A stretch of 64,000 nucleotides of DNA from Siphonodentalium dalli (taxonomy: Eukaryota > Mollusca > Scaphopoda > Gadilida > Siphonodentaliidae), in NCBI GenBank assembly GCA_032622095.1, contig CP136067.1, positions 124,221,030-124,285,029 of the forward strand, written 5' to 3'. How positions within the stretch are numbered: the first letter of the stretch is position 1; each line of letters begins with the position of its first letter. A program made the translations under genes and the position numbers. The notes below the pieces were generated by a model, which saw only the letters and a program-made list of their open reading frames with translations, was not told the DNA's origin and searched no databases. Shown here piece by piece: positions 12,081 through 22,047 of this stretch.

Positions 12081-13736
12081 TTATGATTCCCTCGCCTTAA
12101 CACACCGATGCCTAAGCACACACTCGTGATGCACACCTTTCCCGCAATAAGCACATGCTGTTCTCGTCCTTCTCCTCACACCCTGCTTTCGATCTGAACA
12201 CACAGAACACTCCTTCTCAGTTTTACCTGGTAACCTTCGAAGACCGATGCCAACTGCCTCATTGTCACTGGAGATAGGTGTCTCAGTCTGACAAGACAAA
12301 TGATCAGAGACCAGGTCGTCGACTATGCTGGCAATAAATTGAACATGGCTCAGTTTGGGACAATCTGAAGTATTTGTTTTATAAATAATATAAGCATTTA
12401 GAGCCATTCTCGAAATAATATTAAAAACAACCTTTTTCCAAGCCTTCACTGTTTTTCGTTCGTTGTGGTATGCATATAGCATCATATCATTCATGTCTAC
12501 ACCTGACATCTTGGTATTATATTCATTGACAATTTCAGGTTTTGTTTTTCCTGTCTTAGATATTGTGTCCCGGGAAATAGTGGAGGTGGAAACCAGGATC
12601 ACTGGTTTCTTCTGACTCTTTTTCTCTCTGAAAGATATAATCATTATCTTTCCCTTTTCACAAATCCAATACATCTTTTCTAGTAAACCTGGATTCGAAA
12701 CCTTCACAGCATGAGGCAAGTCCTTCCTATTTCTACGACTGGTGCCAGTTAAGAATGTACCCTGTTCAATTAAGTCCCAGGCTAGCCTAACTGATGTGAA
12801 CAAATTGTCCACAACAACATGGTAACCCTTGTTGAGTAACCTGGTCATACGCAAACATTGCATGACAACTTGATAGGGCTGGTTAACCTCAACATGGTGA
12901 TCTTCAAACTTTTTACCCAAATAAGGGAAAAAGTGCATGCAGTAACCTGTCACAGATTCGCAGAGCATCCATAGCTTTATACCAAAACGTGCGTGGTGCT
13001 TGTTAGGCAAATATTGGCGAATGGCGATCCGTGATCGTGTTCCGACCAGACTTTCATCGACTGTTACAAATTTATTTGGTATGTACTTTTGTTTAAACAC
13101 ACAATTTGCATGATTAACAACCGGCATAAATCTTGCAGTAGGGTCATACTCTGGGTGCGATGGATCCGTTACTGTTGGGTTGCTTCCGTTATCAAACACG
13201 TGAAAAAATCGAAGGAGGTTCTGAAAGCGATTTCTCTTGAATACTTGACGGAACCATGGAGTGGATTGTGATGGATTGCTTTTGTTCCAATACATAGTCA
13301 TGCATGGCTTTCTGATGAGACCCATATTCAAGATTACTGCAATGAAAGCTTTCATTTCAGTTAAACATGTCTTATACCACTGGTGGACTCTTGAATTGGG
13401 CTTAAAAGCATTTGGTAACTTTGATGTTATATACTGCTCTGCATACTTGTTGGTCTCCGTAACAATCATCATCAAGAAATTCACTGTGACAAACATCATA
13501 AAATAGACAATTGGACGAGCATCACGAGGCGGAGGATCAATCGGCCCAGATTCTTCTGAAAACTCGTACTGCAGTTGACCAACACTTTTGATCCCCGAAA
13601 CCCTATTGAAATCAATTGGAGGACTCGAAAGATCATCACAATCGCTATCACTTTCATCACTGACAGAGGATTCGCCACTAGTATCGTTAACATCACTGTC
13701 AGAAAGGTCGGACTCCGAATCAGATTGATTATTCAT
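12081..13736 (-). CDS. piggyBac transposase (DDE_Tnp_1_7), intact
   Basis: This open frame encodes a piggyBac transposase, the nuclear cut-and-paste enzyme that inserts at TTAA. I chose the ATG at 13736 because it opens an acidic Ser/Asp-rich tail (MNNQSDSESDLSDSD) typical of the family. The frame also stays open to an ATG at 13829, giving 582 codons, and numbering below is from that upstream Met. The catalytic aspartates are D258 (FVTVDES), D341 (VVVDNLF) and D445 (SGVDMND). The C-terminal cysteine-rich zinc domain uses C541, C544, C559, C562, H567, C570 and C576. There is no stop or frameshift, length is normal, and matching element ends with TTAA duplications flank it, so the copy may be active or only recently silenced. 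A related but broken fragment lies at 33830-34000. Confidence 0.93.
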   Translation of the reverse strand: MNNQSDSESDLSDSDVNDTSGESSVSDESDSDCDDLSSPPIDFNRVSGIKSVGQLQYEFSEESGPIDPPPRDARPIVYFMMFVTVNFLMMIVTETNKYAEQYITSKLPNAFKPNSRVHQWYKTCLTEMKAFIAVILNMGLIRKPCMTMYWNKSNPSQSTPWFRQVFKRNRFQNLLRFFHVFDNGSNPTVTDPSHPEYDPTARFMPVVNHANCVFKQKYIPNKFVTVDESLVGTRSRIAIRQYLPNKHHARFGIKLWMLCESVTGYCMHFFPYLGKKFEDHHVEVNQPYQVVMQCLRMTRLLNKGYHVVVDNLFTSVRLAWDLIEQGTFLTGTSRRNRKDLPHAVKVSNPGLLEKMYWICEKGKIMIISFREKKSQKKPVILVSTSTISRDTISKTGKTKPEIVNEYNTKMSGVDMNDMMLYAYHNERKTVKAWKKVVFNIISRMALNAYIIYKTNTSDCPKLSHVQFIASIVDDLVSDHLSCQTETPISSDNEAVGIGLRRLPGKTEKECSVCSDRKQGVRRRTRTACAYCGKGVHHECVLRHRCVKARES

Positions 13737-14070
13737 GATTGCAAATTTTATACCAGTGTTGAGAAATTTGTAAACACGGTAAAGAGAACGCGGAATACGT
13801 CTGCATTGAGGTTGCAAAAATTGCAACAAAAAAATTAACTATTGCCATACCAGTAATATAAAAAATATTTCAGGACTTTTTTAATCAAGTTACACGATTT
13901 TTGACCAGCTATGGATGCTCTCGTGGTATCTCAGTCGTTCGGTTCTGACAATTTACGAGTTTTACTGTTTACCACGAAAATGGGCAACTCAATCGTTGAG
14001 AAAAGTGGTCTAAATAGACTGCAAAAGGACTGACAACAATAGGTAAAATGCAGATCATCTTTATTGAAAC

Positions 14071-14355
14071 TTACGGTAAACAAATATCATATTCAAAAGA
14101 GCGAATGCATGTGTAAAATGCAATTTCTTCGTGTATATACCCGGTCGCGATGTATTCTGTAAGCGACATCAGTTCACTTCCGGTAGCGGAAACAAGACGA
14201 ATGGTACCTTGGACGTTTCGTACCCACGGGTACCCACATAATATATTGTCTGGATTACTCCTTCGGTACGACGACACGACGAAATAAAAGACAAAAATAC
14301 CATTGCACACTAAACTAACTGTTATATCGATGTCATCGTAAGTTTTAGAATCCAA
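14071..14355 (-). CDS. unassigned 94-codon frame upstream of transposase
   Basis: This ATG-initiated frame lies inside the piggyBac element, about 240 bp upstream of the upper transposase start and on the same strand. I recognise no domain. It contains a hydrophobic stretch (VCNGIFVFYFVV) that could be a membrane segment, but it may be chance. It could be an untranslated leader or a captured fragment. Confidence 0.2.
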   Translation of the reverse strand: MDSKTYDDIDITVSLVCNGIFVFYFVVSSYRRSNPDNILCGYPWVRNVQGTIRLVSATGSELMSLTEYIATGYIHEEIAFYTCIRSFEYDICLP

Positions 14356-14436
14356 AATATGAATTGAAGACGAGTCTTCTTGAGATCATAAGCACAACGT
14401 CCAACATTTTGTATGACGTCATTTCGTAGTTTCGAA

Positions 14437-14835
14437 CATTTTTACTAAATTTTATGTTTCTAAGTCTATAAAGTGGTAAAACTGTTTAAAATAACGGGAA
14501 TTTTATTATAATCAATTAAAAATTTACTTTTAATAAACATCAATAATTTTTTTTTTATTGTCATACAGCTGTGACCAAAATAATTACCGTTACATTTACG
14601 GCCGATATTATCGGCCCTGGCATTTTAAAGTCCCCAAATTTTTACTAAATTTTATGTTTCTAAGTCTATAAAGTGGTAAAACTGTTTAAAATAACGGGGA
14701 ATTTAATTAGAATCAATTAAAAAATTACTTTTAATAAACATCAATACATTTTTTTTTATTGTCATACAGCTGTGACCAAAATAATTACCGTTACATTTAT
14801 GGCCGATAATATCGGCCCTGGCAATTTAACGTCCC
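14437..14835. repeat. 200-bp tandem duplication in piggyBac right end
   Basis: Two units starting with TTTTACTAAATTTTATGTTTC (about 14440 and 14640) are over 90% identical by eye. Each ends with a palindromic motif GGCCGATAWTATCGGCC followed by CTGGCA. A third copy of the palindrome (14842-14860) abuts the terminal repeat. These subterminal palindromes are candidate transposase-binding or structural sites. Confidence 0.8.
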
Positions 14836-14880
14836 CAAATTACGGCCGATAATATCGGCCCCTGGCAACCAAAGAGTTAA

Positions 14881-15124
14881 GTACCATGGGAACCTGTGCA
14901 CCTGTGAATATGATGTCTTTTTTTTGTGGAGTCATTCCCCTTTTTCGACTTAGAACACTTTCGCAACATGCATAATTTTGTCTGAACTTTTATTCCTACA
15001 TTTATTCGGTCAATAGGTTTAAGATTAGTGTTATTGTTGTGCACTTACAATGGAAACTGTTATGTTATTATTTTAACTAAATGATTACTGACATGTGAAT
15101 CATTTTAGTATTTTAAAAACACGG

Positions 15125-15156
<32 letters not shown>

Positions 15157-15200
15157 ATCCTTAGTCCCATTGGGACAGTCACACCTCTAGCTATTTTAGA
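14881..15200 (+). repeat. dispersed repeat, plus-strand copy c (right part)
   Basis: This continues the repeat interrupted by the piggyBac insertion: GTACCATGGGAACCTG, then TTTTTCGACTTAGAAC, ending with a 30-G run (15126-15155) and TATCCTTAGTCCCATTGGG. The same 3' end appears inverted near 3510. Confidence 0.75.
15126..15155. repeat. 30-G homopolymer
   Basis: This uninterrupted G30 run sits at the 3' end of the dispersed repeat. The corresponding end of the minus-strand copy at 3517-3535 is also a homopolymer, so it is a property of the repeat. Confidence 0.75.
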
Positions 15201-15525
15201 ACAAAATATTAATTAAGTTTATTACTATATTAAAATTAAAATAACCGAAAACGAAATAATTTCATAATTGAAAAAGTTCATATTTAATATTAAGCCACAT
15301 GTCAGAGGACAAAGCTTAATATATGAGTGTGAAGCTGTGAGCAGAAAACCTGAACATATCGAAACTACCAGAGTCCAATAAGTGTGTCATAAGTGTAGAC
15401 AAATCTTTATAAGTGTACCTACCTACACATGTTGTAAAAGGGTGGGCAGCATTCCCAAACATTTAAAAACAAACATGACATTTGGAACTTATTTCCCATT
15501 CCTTATTCTCAAAAATGTCTCTTTT

Positions 15526-15910
15526 GGCCGATTTCATGGGATGGGTGGTTGGCCCGCCCCAACTACCCCCTAGAAACAAACCACCCGACCCATCACCCCC
15601 GGGGAGTACCACCCGAGGCCGAGGGGGTGAAAATGGGGTATGGACCATTTTCGAGAACAGTAATGATTTTGGCCGATTTTATGGCATATGGGTGACTGTT
15701 CTGCCCCAAATAGCCTATAGAAACACACTTACCCCCCCCCCCCCCATCACCCCCAGGGATTACCACCCGAGGGGGGTGAAATGGGGTATGGACCATTTTC
15801 GAGAACAGTAAGGATTTCGGCCGATTTGACGGCATGGGTGGGTGACTCACCCCAAATTCCATAGAAACACCTCGATTCGACCCCCCACCCACCCATCACC
15901 CCCACCATCC
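15526..15910 (+). repeat. GC-rich tandem repeat, about 147-bp unit, 2.6 copies
   Basis: Units start at GGCCGATTTCATGGGATGG (15526), GGCCGATTTTATGGCATATG (15671) and GGCCGATTTGACGGCATGG (15819). Each contains TAGAAACAC, CCATCACCCCC and GGGGTATGGACCATTTTCG. Overlapping open frames on both strands are by-products. Confidence 0.8.
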
Positions 15911-15929
15911 ACACAATGATGTAAACTTA

Positions 15930-15965
15930 ATTCTCACTTCACTGTGAGTACAGTGAAGTGAGAAT
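15930..15965. repeat. perfect 15-bp stem hairpin
   Basis: ATTCTCACTTCACTG and CAGTGAAGTGAGAAT flank a TGAGTA loop. It is a perfect inverted repeat with no T-tract or gene next to it. Confidence 0.8.
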
Positions 15966-15989
15966 GACCATGTTTGCAGATGCAGACGG

Positions 15990-16477
15990 CTATTGGTGAA
16001 TAAGTTAGATTAGCTAACTTCTAGCTAGGTGGAATTTTATTGTAATTTGTTTGTGTTAAATTAGCTAGATTCTAGTTAAGTTCACTATATGTGTCTCAAT
16101 TCTAAGTTGGATTAGCTACTTTTCAGCTAGGTCCAGTTTTCGTAAAATTTGTCTGTGTCAAATTAGCCAAATTCTAGCACAGAATTATATTTTCAATGTT
16201 GAATTAGCTAACTTCTAGCATATTGGAACATCCTTGGGGCCAAAAATTCTATAAGATAAAAACTAACTAATATGTTAGCTAAGTTCTAGCATATATTATT
16301 AGCTAAGTTCTAGCTACACTAGATATTAACTAAAGTTTTAGCTAGGTTTTAGTGTAATTCTTAGCTATTATCTAGTATAGCTAAATTATAGCTAATAGTT
16401 TAGTGTATTTTTAGTACAATTATTAGCTAATATCTAGTTTAACTAAAAACATTAGTGTAGCTAAATTTTGGTAGGGG
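15990..16477. repeat. TAGCTA-rich degenerate repeat block, right
   Basis: The composition matches 2504-3180, and the block ends with ATTTTGGTAGGGG (16465-16477), the inverse of the start of the left block. The two blocks may be the ends of one large element or two copies of a smaller one. Confidence 0.7.
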
Positions 16478-16712
16478 TGGGATCTCCAGTATGGTTACTC
16501 TGCACTCTGTGAAGCTATCGATGAGATTTTGGATTCTGGATAGCTTATCTACTACCTCTGGTATTCAAAGTTCATCCTCGAGTGTAAATCGATGAACTTT
16601 CCTTTCTTGTCGGTGAGATCACAAGTTCCTAACCAGATGTAAAACCATACCCTGCCGTTGTAGTGATTTGCTATGATTATGTGCTTATAATAGCCTTGTT
16701 ATGAGCACATAA

Positions 16713-16985
16713 GTTGGATGGTCTTCTTCGAAGATACTGATGCTGATGCAGATTACTTAACAGAAAGTTGGATGATCTTCTTTGAAGATACTGACGCTAG
16801 AAAATTTCGAGAAGAAGGCTGATCTTTTTTTAAAGATACTGATACTTGAAGATTTCAAGAAGGCTGATCTTTTTCGAAGATACTGATACTTGAAGATTTC
16901 AAGAAGGCCGATCTTTTTCGAAGATACTGATGCTAGAAGATTTCAACAAGGCTGATCTTTTCCGAAGATACTGATCTTGATGCAG
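16713..16985 (+). repeat. minisatellite, about 50-bp unit, roughly 5-6 copies
   Basis: Recurring phrases are GAAGGCTGATCTTTTTCGAAGATACTGAT and GAAGATTTCAA. Copies vary at a few positions. The TTCGAA core makes each unit locally palindromic (CTTCTTCGAAG). Confidence 0.8.
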
Positions 16986-17049
16986 ATAACATGTATTGGA
17001 ATTTAATAATTATTAACTTTGATGGAAAGTCTCAGAGTTCAGATATAAA

Positions 17050-17315
17050 AGCAAAATTCCAGGCTTTTCCAGCATCCCTGGAATTTGCTAATTGTTAACT
17101 TTGGTGCAAAGTCTCAGAGTAGTATGGGTATAAAAGTAAAATTCCAGGGTTTTCTAGCATTCCTGGATTTTATGAACCCTGGAAAAGCCTAGAATTCCCT
17201 GGAATAATTCACCCTCGAAAAATCCAGCATATTCCAGGCTATTCCAGGGTGCACTAAAATCAAATTCCCTGGAATTCCAGGGTTTAGTCTCGAACCCTGG
17301 AATAAAATTCAGCCA
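17050..17315. repeat. cluster of ATTCCAGGG / CCCTGGAAT motifs
   Basis: At least eight copies of TTCCAGG or its complement CCTGGAA occur in both orientations. They are interleaved with a duplicated phrase, AAAGTCTCAGAGT, that also recurs. The motif resembles a STAT/BCL6-type palindrome, but here it looks like decayed repeat DNA. Confidence 0.6.
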
Positions 17316-18746
17316 GGTGGCTTCCACCTGATATAATGACCCCAGGTGGCTAATGTTTGTCAGCATAGTTTTCCATAGAATGTTATTCAAATCTCTAAAA
17401 ACACAACAGCATCATTGAATAATTAAGGTCAATGTCTTGTGTATCAAGGGAGTCACAAAATCAATCACAATTATCCCTATAATAGAACACCTCACCAGCC
17501 AAAAGTGTGAGGTGAGAAATAACATTCAAGCCATTGGCATAAACAGAGTCAATAAACACATGCATCTAACTTTAATACCTTTTGAAGGATTATGATATTT
17601 TCTATAACAGTACACATAGTTTTTATACGCCATTTTGAAAAAATATGGGTTTATACAAAAATCGGACTTGGCACTGAAAGCTCTTTCCATCAATGTATCA
17701 CATTATTATAATCAATAAATTTGAAAAATGATCAAGGAAATATGGGTTGATACAAAAATCGGACTTGGCACTGAAAGAGTTAAATGTCTTAGTTACACCA
17801 GGGGAGATTTATTTATTTAAATTTTACATTTCTCAAAGCTTCTATCCAAAGGGTGTTGGGAAGGAAGTTTTTCATCTCATCGTCCCATACGCAACATGCC
17901 ATAGTTTAATGTCATTTCCACTAAGGCCCATATGAGGTTCCACTGACATAAATATCGTGTTTTTTGCAGTTATAATGTATCAAATTGTTAAAATGTGAAA
18001 TAGGGGCATAAAAGCTCTTCAGTAAACACATCTCCGACAACCCACCCACCCCGGCATACCTTCCTGCAAATTTTGTATTACCGCCACCCCTGTACAAGTC
18101 GATATAAGACTAATGTGGTTTCAGCGGCGTCTGGGCAAAAGCTTAATTCCAGTCAAATTACATGCACTGTTTGTCGGTTTTCTTTATCTGGTTATAATCG
18201 ATGCAGCAATGACAATATTTTCTTGCAATTCATCATTGTCGGCAGTCATTATTGACCACAGATGGCTTAAAGTGACATTGATGAGCAATATCGAACGTCA
18301 CCTATAAGGTTAGAAGATAATATATATATGAAAACATGTATTCATATTCACATGACCATGGGAATATCATGGGAAATGCGCCTTTGATATCAGCTGACTA
18401 CTTAAAGGAGGAATAATAAATTGCATTATCTATAAAGAGCGTTTATTATCAGCTCAGAAGATATGTGGGGAAATTGGTACACATAGTTAACATGAGACAG
18501 GTAATGTCACGGGATAGGTGCCGTCGACTTCAAAATGACTTTAAGGGGCACTAATATTTTACTAATTATTCACACAATTTTGCTGCATGTCACCCATTAT
18601 TTTTGACTGACAGCCGCCAAGGATGTATATATTTCACATTATCCAGAAATGGCGGATTCCAATTTGTCGAAAGCTGTGTTCTATATTGTGTAGTGGTGTT
18701 TTAGAGTCATGGGAGTTAATTCAGTACTTCCGTTGTCGTTGTAAAC
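17316..18746. other. unassigned DNA with a piggyBac-end-like repeat
   Basis: AATATGGGTTTATACAAAAATCGG plus GACTTGGCACTGAAAG occurs at about 17642 and again at about 17739. The second copy ends in GAGTTAA (TTAA at 17780-17783), like the outer end of a piggyBac element. The remaining frames are short and unrecognised. Confidence 0.4.
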
Positions 18747-19028
18747 ATGTCTGCTGCGGATGATTTGTATTTTAGCATTTCTGTTGTGAAACCTAACGGA
18801 ATTGTTGTGTTCAAAAAGTTAGAGAAGTTGTTTATCGGTGGCAAACTATCGCAATTGTTCGCAAGTATTAGCGACATATTTGTTGTGTCAAAAGTGACAG
18901 CAAAAAGTTCTGTTGATGCCACTGGACACGATGTCGACGGCGGCACACCAATTAAGGTTTTGGCAGATTTCAACTGCAAATATATCGTAAATTCACGTGA
19001 AATCAATGAACAGGGACGTTTATCCTGA
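18747..19028 (+). CDS. hypothetical 93-aa protein
   Basis: An ATG in a reasonable context (AAACATGTC) opens a 93-codon frame beginning MSAADDLYFSISVV and ending in a stop at 19026-19028. It has alternating hydrophobic and charged residues, with no cysteine cluster, signal peptide or membrane span that I can identify. I recognise no family. A longer antisense frame covers the same DNA, so either could be chance. A duplicated coding-like phrase (TREDLFGVDA) lies just downstream, which may point to a decayed repeat family. Confidence 0.25.
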   Translation: MSAADDLYFSISVVKPNGIVVFKKLEKLFIGGKLSQLFASISDIFVVSKVTAKSSVDATGHDVDGGTPIKVLADFNCKYIVNSREINEQGRLS

Positions 19029-19114
19029 AATGAGTCGGCAAGAGGGAGGGCTCTGTAGTCATGGTTACATCCAAGTTTAATCTGAAAGTTGGCACCACCG
19101 CTCCACAAAAGTTT

Positions 19115-19315
19115 GTTTGACCTTGTGGAGACTGGCCTTGGCTTGACCAGGGAAGATCTATTTGGCGTGGATGCATCAGACTCTAATTGAATAAATTCTA
19201 ATGATGCCTGTGAAACACTGGTACATTGTGGAGACTGTGGTTTTAGCTTGACCAGGGAAGATCTATTTGGCGTGGATGCCTTCGACTCAATTGAATAATT
19301 TCTGTCGATGTCTGC
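19115..19315 (+). repeat. direct duplication, about 100-bp unit
   Basis: AGCTTGACCAGGGAAGATCTATTTGGCGTGGATGC-type sequence occurs twice, at about 19142 and about 19245, each followed by GACTC and AATTGAATAA. The units are preceded by CTTGTGGAGACTG or CATTGTGGAGACTG. Confidence 0.7.
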
Positions 19316-19779
19316 GCTGTTGACGGTGCTGATTTTGGTGACTTAATACCGGCACATGTATTTATCTGAAATTATATATATATTTTATGAATGTTATATT
19401 CTGTCTCAAATGTATATTTGTTCGTGAACTTTGGACTGGTTTGCCAATTCCCAGATTGCAGACTATTTACTATTCAGGATAACTATGTTCCCTGTTAAGT
19501 TAGTTATGTGTGTGCCCTGTTGTTTGCTGTATGGCTTTCAGTAGGTCCCTCCACTCGAGTTGGAAATGGTTCAGATCGTCAGAGTTCAGTGCAATATATT
19601 GATAAGACTTTTTTTGTAATTTAAATTCTCGAATGAGTTATTTCAGAGAGAGTTCATCAGGGTTAAATTTTGTTTTATATAAATAATATTTCAGAATTGA
19701 TAGTACAAGAAAGTTTAGTTTGTTGTTTTTACTGTGTGCACCAATTCCAAAAGGACTGCTTTTCCGAGAAAACACCGCC

Positions 19780-20110
19780 GTATTCTTGTTGTATAGGTTC
19801 ATGCTGGAAGGGCATGGGACTTCTACCCTACAAGCACCAACTCGCCTTTCTACTTGAACTGTCTCATTAATGCTGCAATAGTTAGAGAGCAAGAGAAGTT
19901 CACGTCAGTCTTTCCAGAGGGCAGCCATGAGATTTCCCTTATAATATGTGATTATATCACCTCTTCCCATTTTCCTACCAACTTTCTTCACACTTCTTCA
20001 AGTCTTTTCGATTGGACCTGATCATACCACAGACATACACACCAATAGCAGAGCTCCATCAACAAGGGTACATTGTTGAAATTATTATCAAAGAAGATCT
20101 TCTTTGACCA
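19780..20110 (-). pseudogene. piggyBac transposase remnant (PGBD4-like family), copy 1
   Basis: Read on the minus strand, the pieces in order are FFDN (second catalytic Asp region, about 20095), a CG-x-RSNRKDL-like segment, KGNLMAALWKD, then VEVPCPSS and LYNKN near 19790. This order is that of the RNase-H-like core of piggyBac transposases. Stops and frameshifts break it, and the third Asp region is lost. It is closely similar at DNA level to 34420-34700, so both come from one family that differs from the intact element at 12081-13736. A MITE-derived origin is unlikely given the ordered domains. Confidence 0.7.
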
Positions 20111-21513
20111 CAAATGGGTGAAGCCGGGGAAATATGAGAGGCGATGAGAAAACATCTGCTCGATGCGAGATACGAGTCAGGAATGATTAGCTGAAGCGGA
20201 ATATGGAGTAGCAGGTCCGCATTGTTTCAAAATGCGGATTGCACCTGGTCTATGGAATGAAGCACTTCTGATATACGGAACACATTGAATAGATTGGATC
20301 TCATATAAATCACCCCAAACCTACATGTAATTGGCCTTGGGTGGAATATTTAAAATTTAAAATAATACTTCGCATGTTAAAATAAAATGTGAATAATATT
20401 TGGATCACAGGTACTTGTCAAAATCACTTTGTACAATATATAACTAAATTAAATATATTATAAGTGCACATATCATTTATTATATATGGTATGGGTTGTA
20501 TTAATGTTTACAAGTGTTGTACATGGGGTTTCTTCTATATGTAAGTCCACAATACTTCCCTGGCCATTCCAGTGAAAATAAGAGCACAACAGATATAGGG
20601 GTGTCAGTTCAAGCCTTGGTCAAAGACAATACAGTGTTCCCGGGAGTTGGATGACGACTGTAATCAGAACGAGCTCACCTCAAATATCTGTATATTCTGT
20701 ATAAATATCATGGTACAGGTATGCAGTACATTCTGGTAGTAGGTATGGTATAGGTGAATAGAAACTCCTACTATGTCCTAGGGGTGACAACTAAGTTTGT
20801 ACTGAGCGACGTTTTCCTGTACCACGGCCAGATTTATCATATCAAGACTAGTTGATCATAGATGGATAGTAAATTCTCTGAAACACTAAATGGTTATGTA
20901 CAAACGAGTACCATAATATAGTGTATAGCATTTCTCGTAAATCACAATTCACTTAGGTCTACTAAATTTATCCAAATATTTACATGCATACAGGAATGGG
21001 TTCAGACTCAGTTATTTGTTACTGCTGAGTTAGTCAACTTAGCTTGCCAATTAACTTTACTGAAACACCAAGTGTACAGATAAATTACTATACAATAGCA
21101 TACAATAGCTGATGAAAGTGGACTGGTAATATACATTTATGTTTAGATCAAAGTATATGACTTTACTAACAAGAAATTTCACAAAGCGTACATTATCGCT
21201 ACTTGGAAACTGAAGGCAAAACAATGAATCCATTGGACAATTATTCACCTCATCGTGGAGACAAAAGCAGAAACCTTCTCATTGATGTATGTCAAACATT
21301 CAGGCTCTCAAAACTACCAAAACCAACAGCATGCATATACAACTGCGAGATAGCAAAACACGTCTATATATGTGAAACATTTTTGAGAAAAGAAAATGAC
21401 TTTAGGACGCCTCCAGTGAACCCAGACTATCGCCAGCGTGACGTGCCAATGAGAAGTTACGATATCTAGTTCACCTAGATTGATTGGTGAGTGCATGGAA
21501 TGATTGTCAATGA
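20111..21513. other. no gene recognised
   Basis: This is AT-rich intergenic-type sequence with a small hairpin (TCCGCATTGTTTCAAAATGCGGA near 20217). Short frames on both strands overlap each other and show no motif. Confidence 0.45.
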
Positions 21514-21695
21514 TTTATATCCTATCTCCCTACTTTACGACAATTCCCTGGGTACCACTGTTGGGCTAAATAATTAAAGACTAAGACATATTTGCGTAAT
21601 GGCAATTCTTTAATCGAATTACCGAAATTAAGACAACCATCGGCATGTGGCGCGGCCCCGATTGAACAATATGCAACCTGGGTGTACCACGCCAC
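21514..21695 (-). repeat. split direct repeat B2
   Basis: This 182-bp unit is identical to B1 at 22045-22226. It forms the outer 3' end of the element on the minus strand. Confidence 0.85.
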
Positions 21696-21713
21696 ACGCC
21701 TAAACCAAAAAAG

Positions 21714-21741
21714 GTATGGCACGGCCCGGGCCGTGCCATAC
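21714..21741. repeat. perfect 28-bp palindrome
   Basis: The half-site GTATGGCACGGCCC is followed directly by its reverse complement with no spacer. It lies in the unrepeated 122-bp spacer between B2 and A2, next to a 14-G run, and could be a recombinase or replication site. Its function is not shown. Confidence 0.85.
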
Positions 21742-21817
21742 TAAGCACTAACCAGTCACTGGAGGAAGAGGGGGGGGGGGGGGCAGAAGCCCACACCTGA
21801 AAGGGTGGGATGGTGGG

Positions 21818-22047
21818 TAGAAATTATTGACCTTGTGGTCTGTGCGAAATTCGTTTGAATGGGCAGTCGGGTATCGACAACGTCACCACGAAGACAATCA
21901 ATCAATCAAGGTACCCGACTTTCTCGTGGTTGGCGCTCAGATGTTCACTTGACCTCGAAATTTCTAAACCGCTGACCCCGGTCGCAGGTCGATACAATAT
22001 TAAGGTCGACCGTCTATAAAAATCTTTGCCTTCGTAAAATTTATTTT
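21818..22047 (-). repeat. split direct repeat A2
   Basis: This is 230 bp, nearly identical to A1 at 33237-33466 (TTTGCC here against TTTTCC there). It joins B1 at a shared TTT. Confidence 0.85.

Larger units (their letters stand above)
9475..14876 (-). mobile_element. complete piggyBac transposon
   Basis: TTAA lies at 9471-9474 and 14877-14880. The element ends are inverted repeats reading CTCTTTCGTTGCCGGG at the left and, on the opposite strand at the right, CTCTTTGGTTGCCAGG. TTAA duplication is the hallmark of piggyBac. The transposase gene is on the minus strand (12081-13736). The element is long for the family (5.4 kb) because its 3' flank carries nested repeats: a dispersed repeat at about 9840-10130, a hairpin at 10939-11034 and a MITE at 11839-11989. 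The right end carries a duplicated 200-bp block. The insertion interrupts a dispersed repeat whose pre-insertion sequence can be read from a neighbouring module. Confidence 0.9.

Noticed and set aside
15482-15892. Proline- and glycine-rich proteins
   Set aside because: They come from reading a GC-rich 147-bp tandem repeat on either strand and are not conserved between units.
2504-16477. A giant piggyBac-derived (Teratorn-like) element, since the ends start CCCC
   Set aside because: No TTAA flanks either end and no viral-type genes are visible. The real piggyBac element inside has its own ends.
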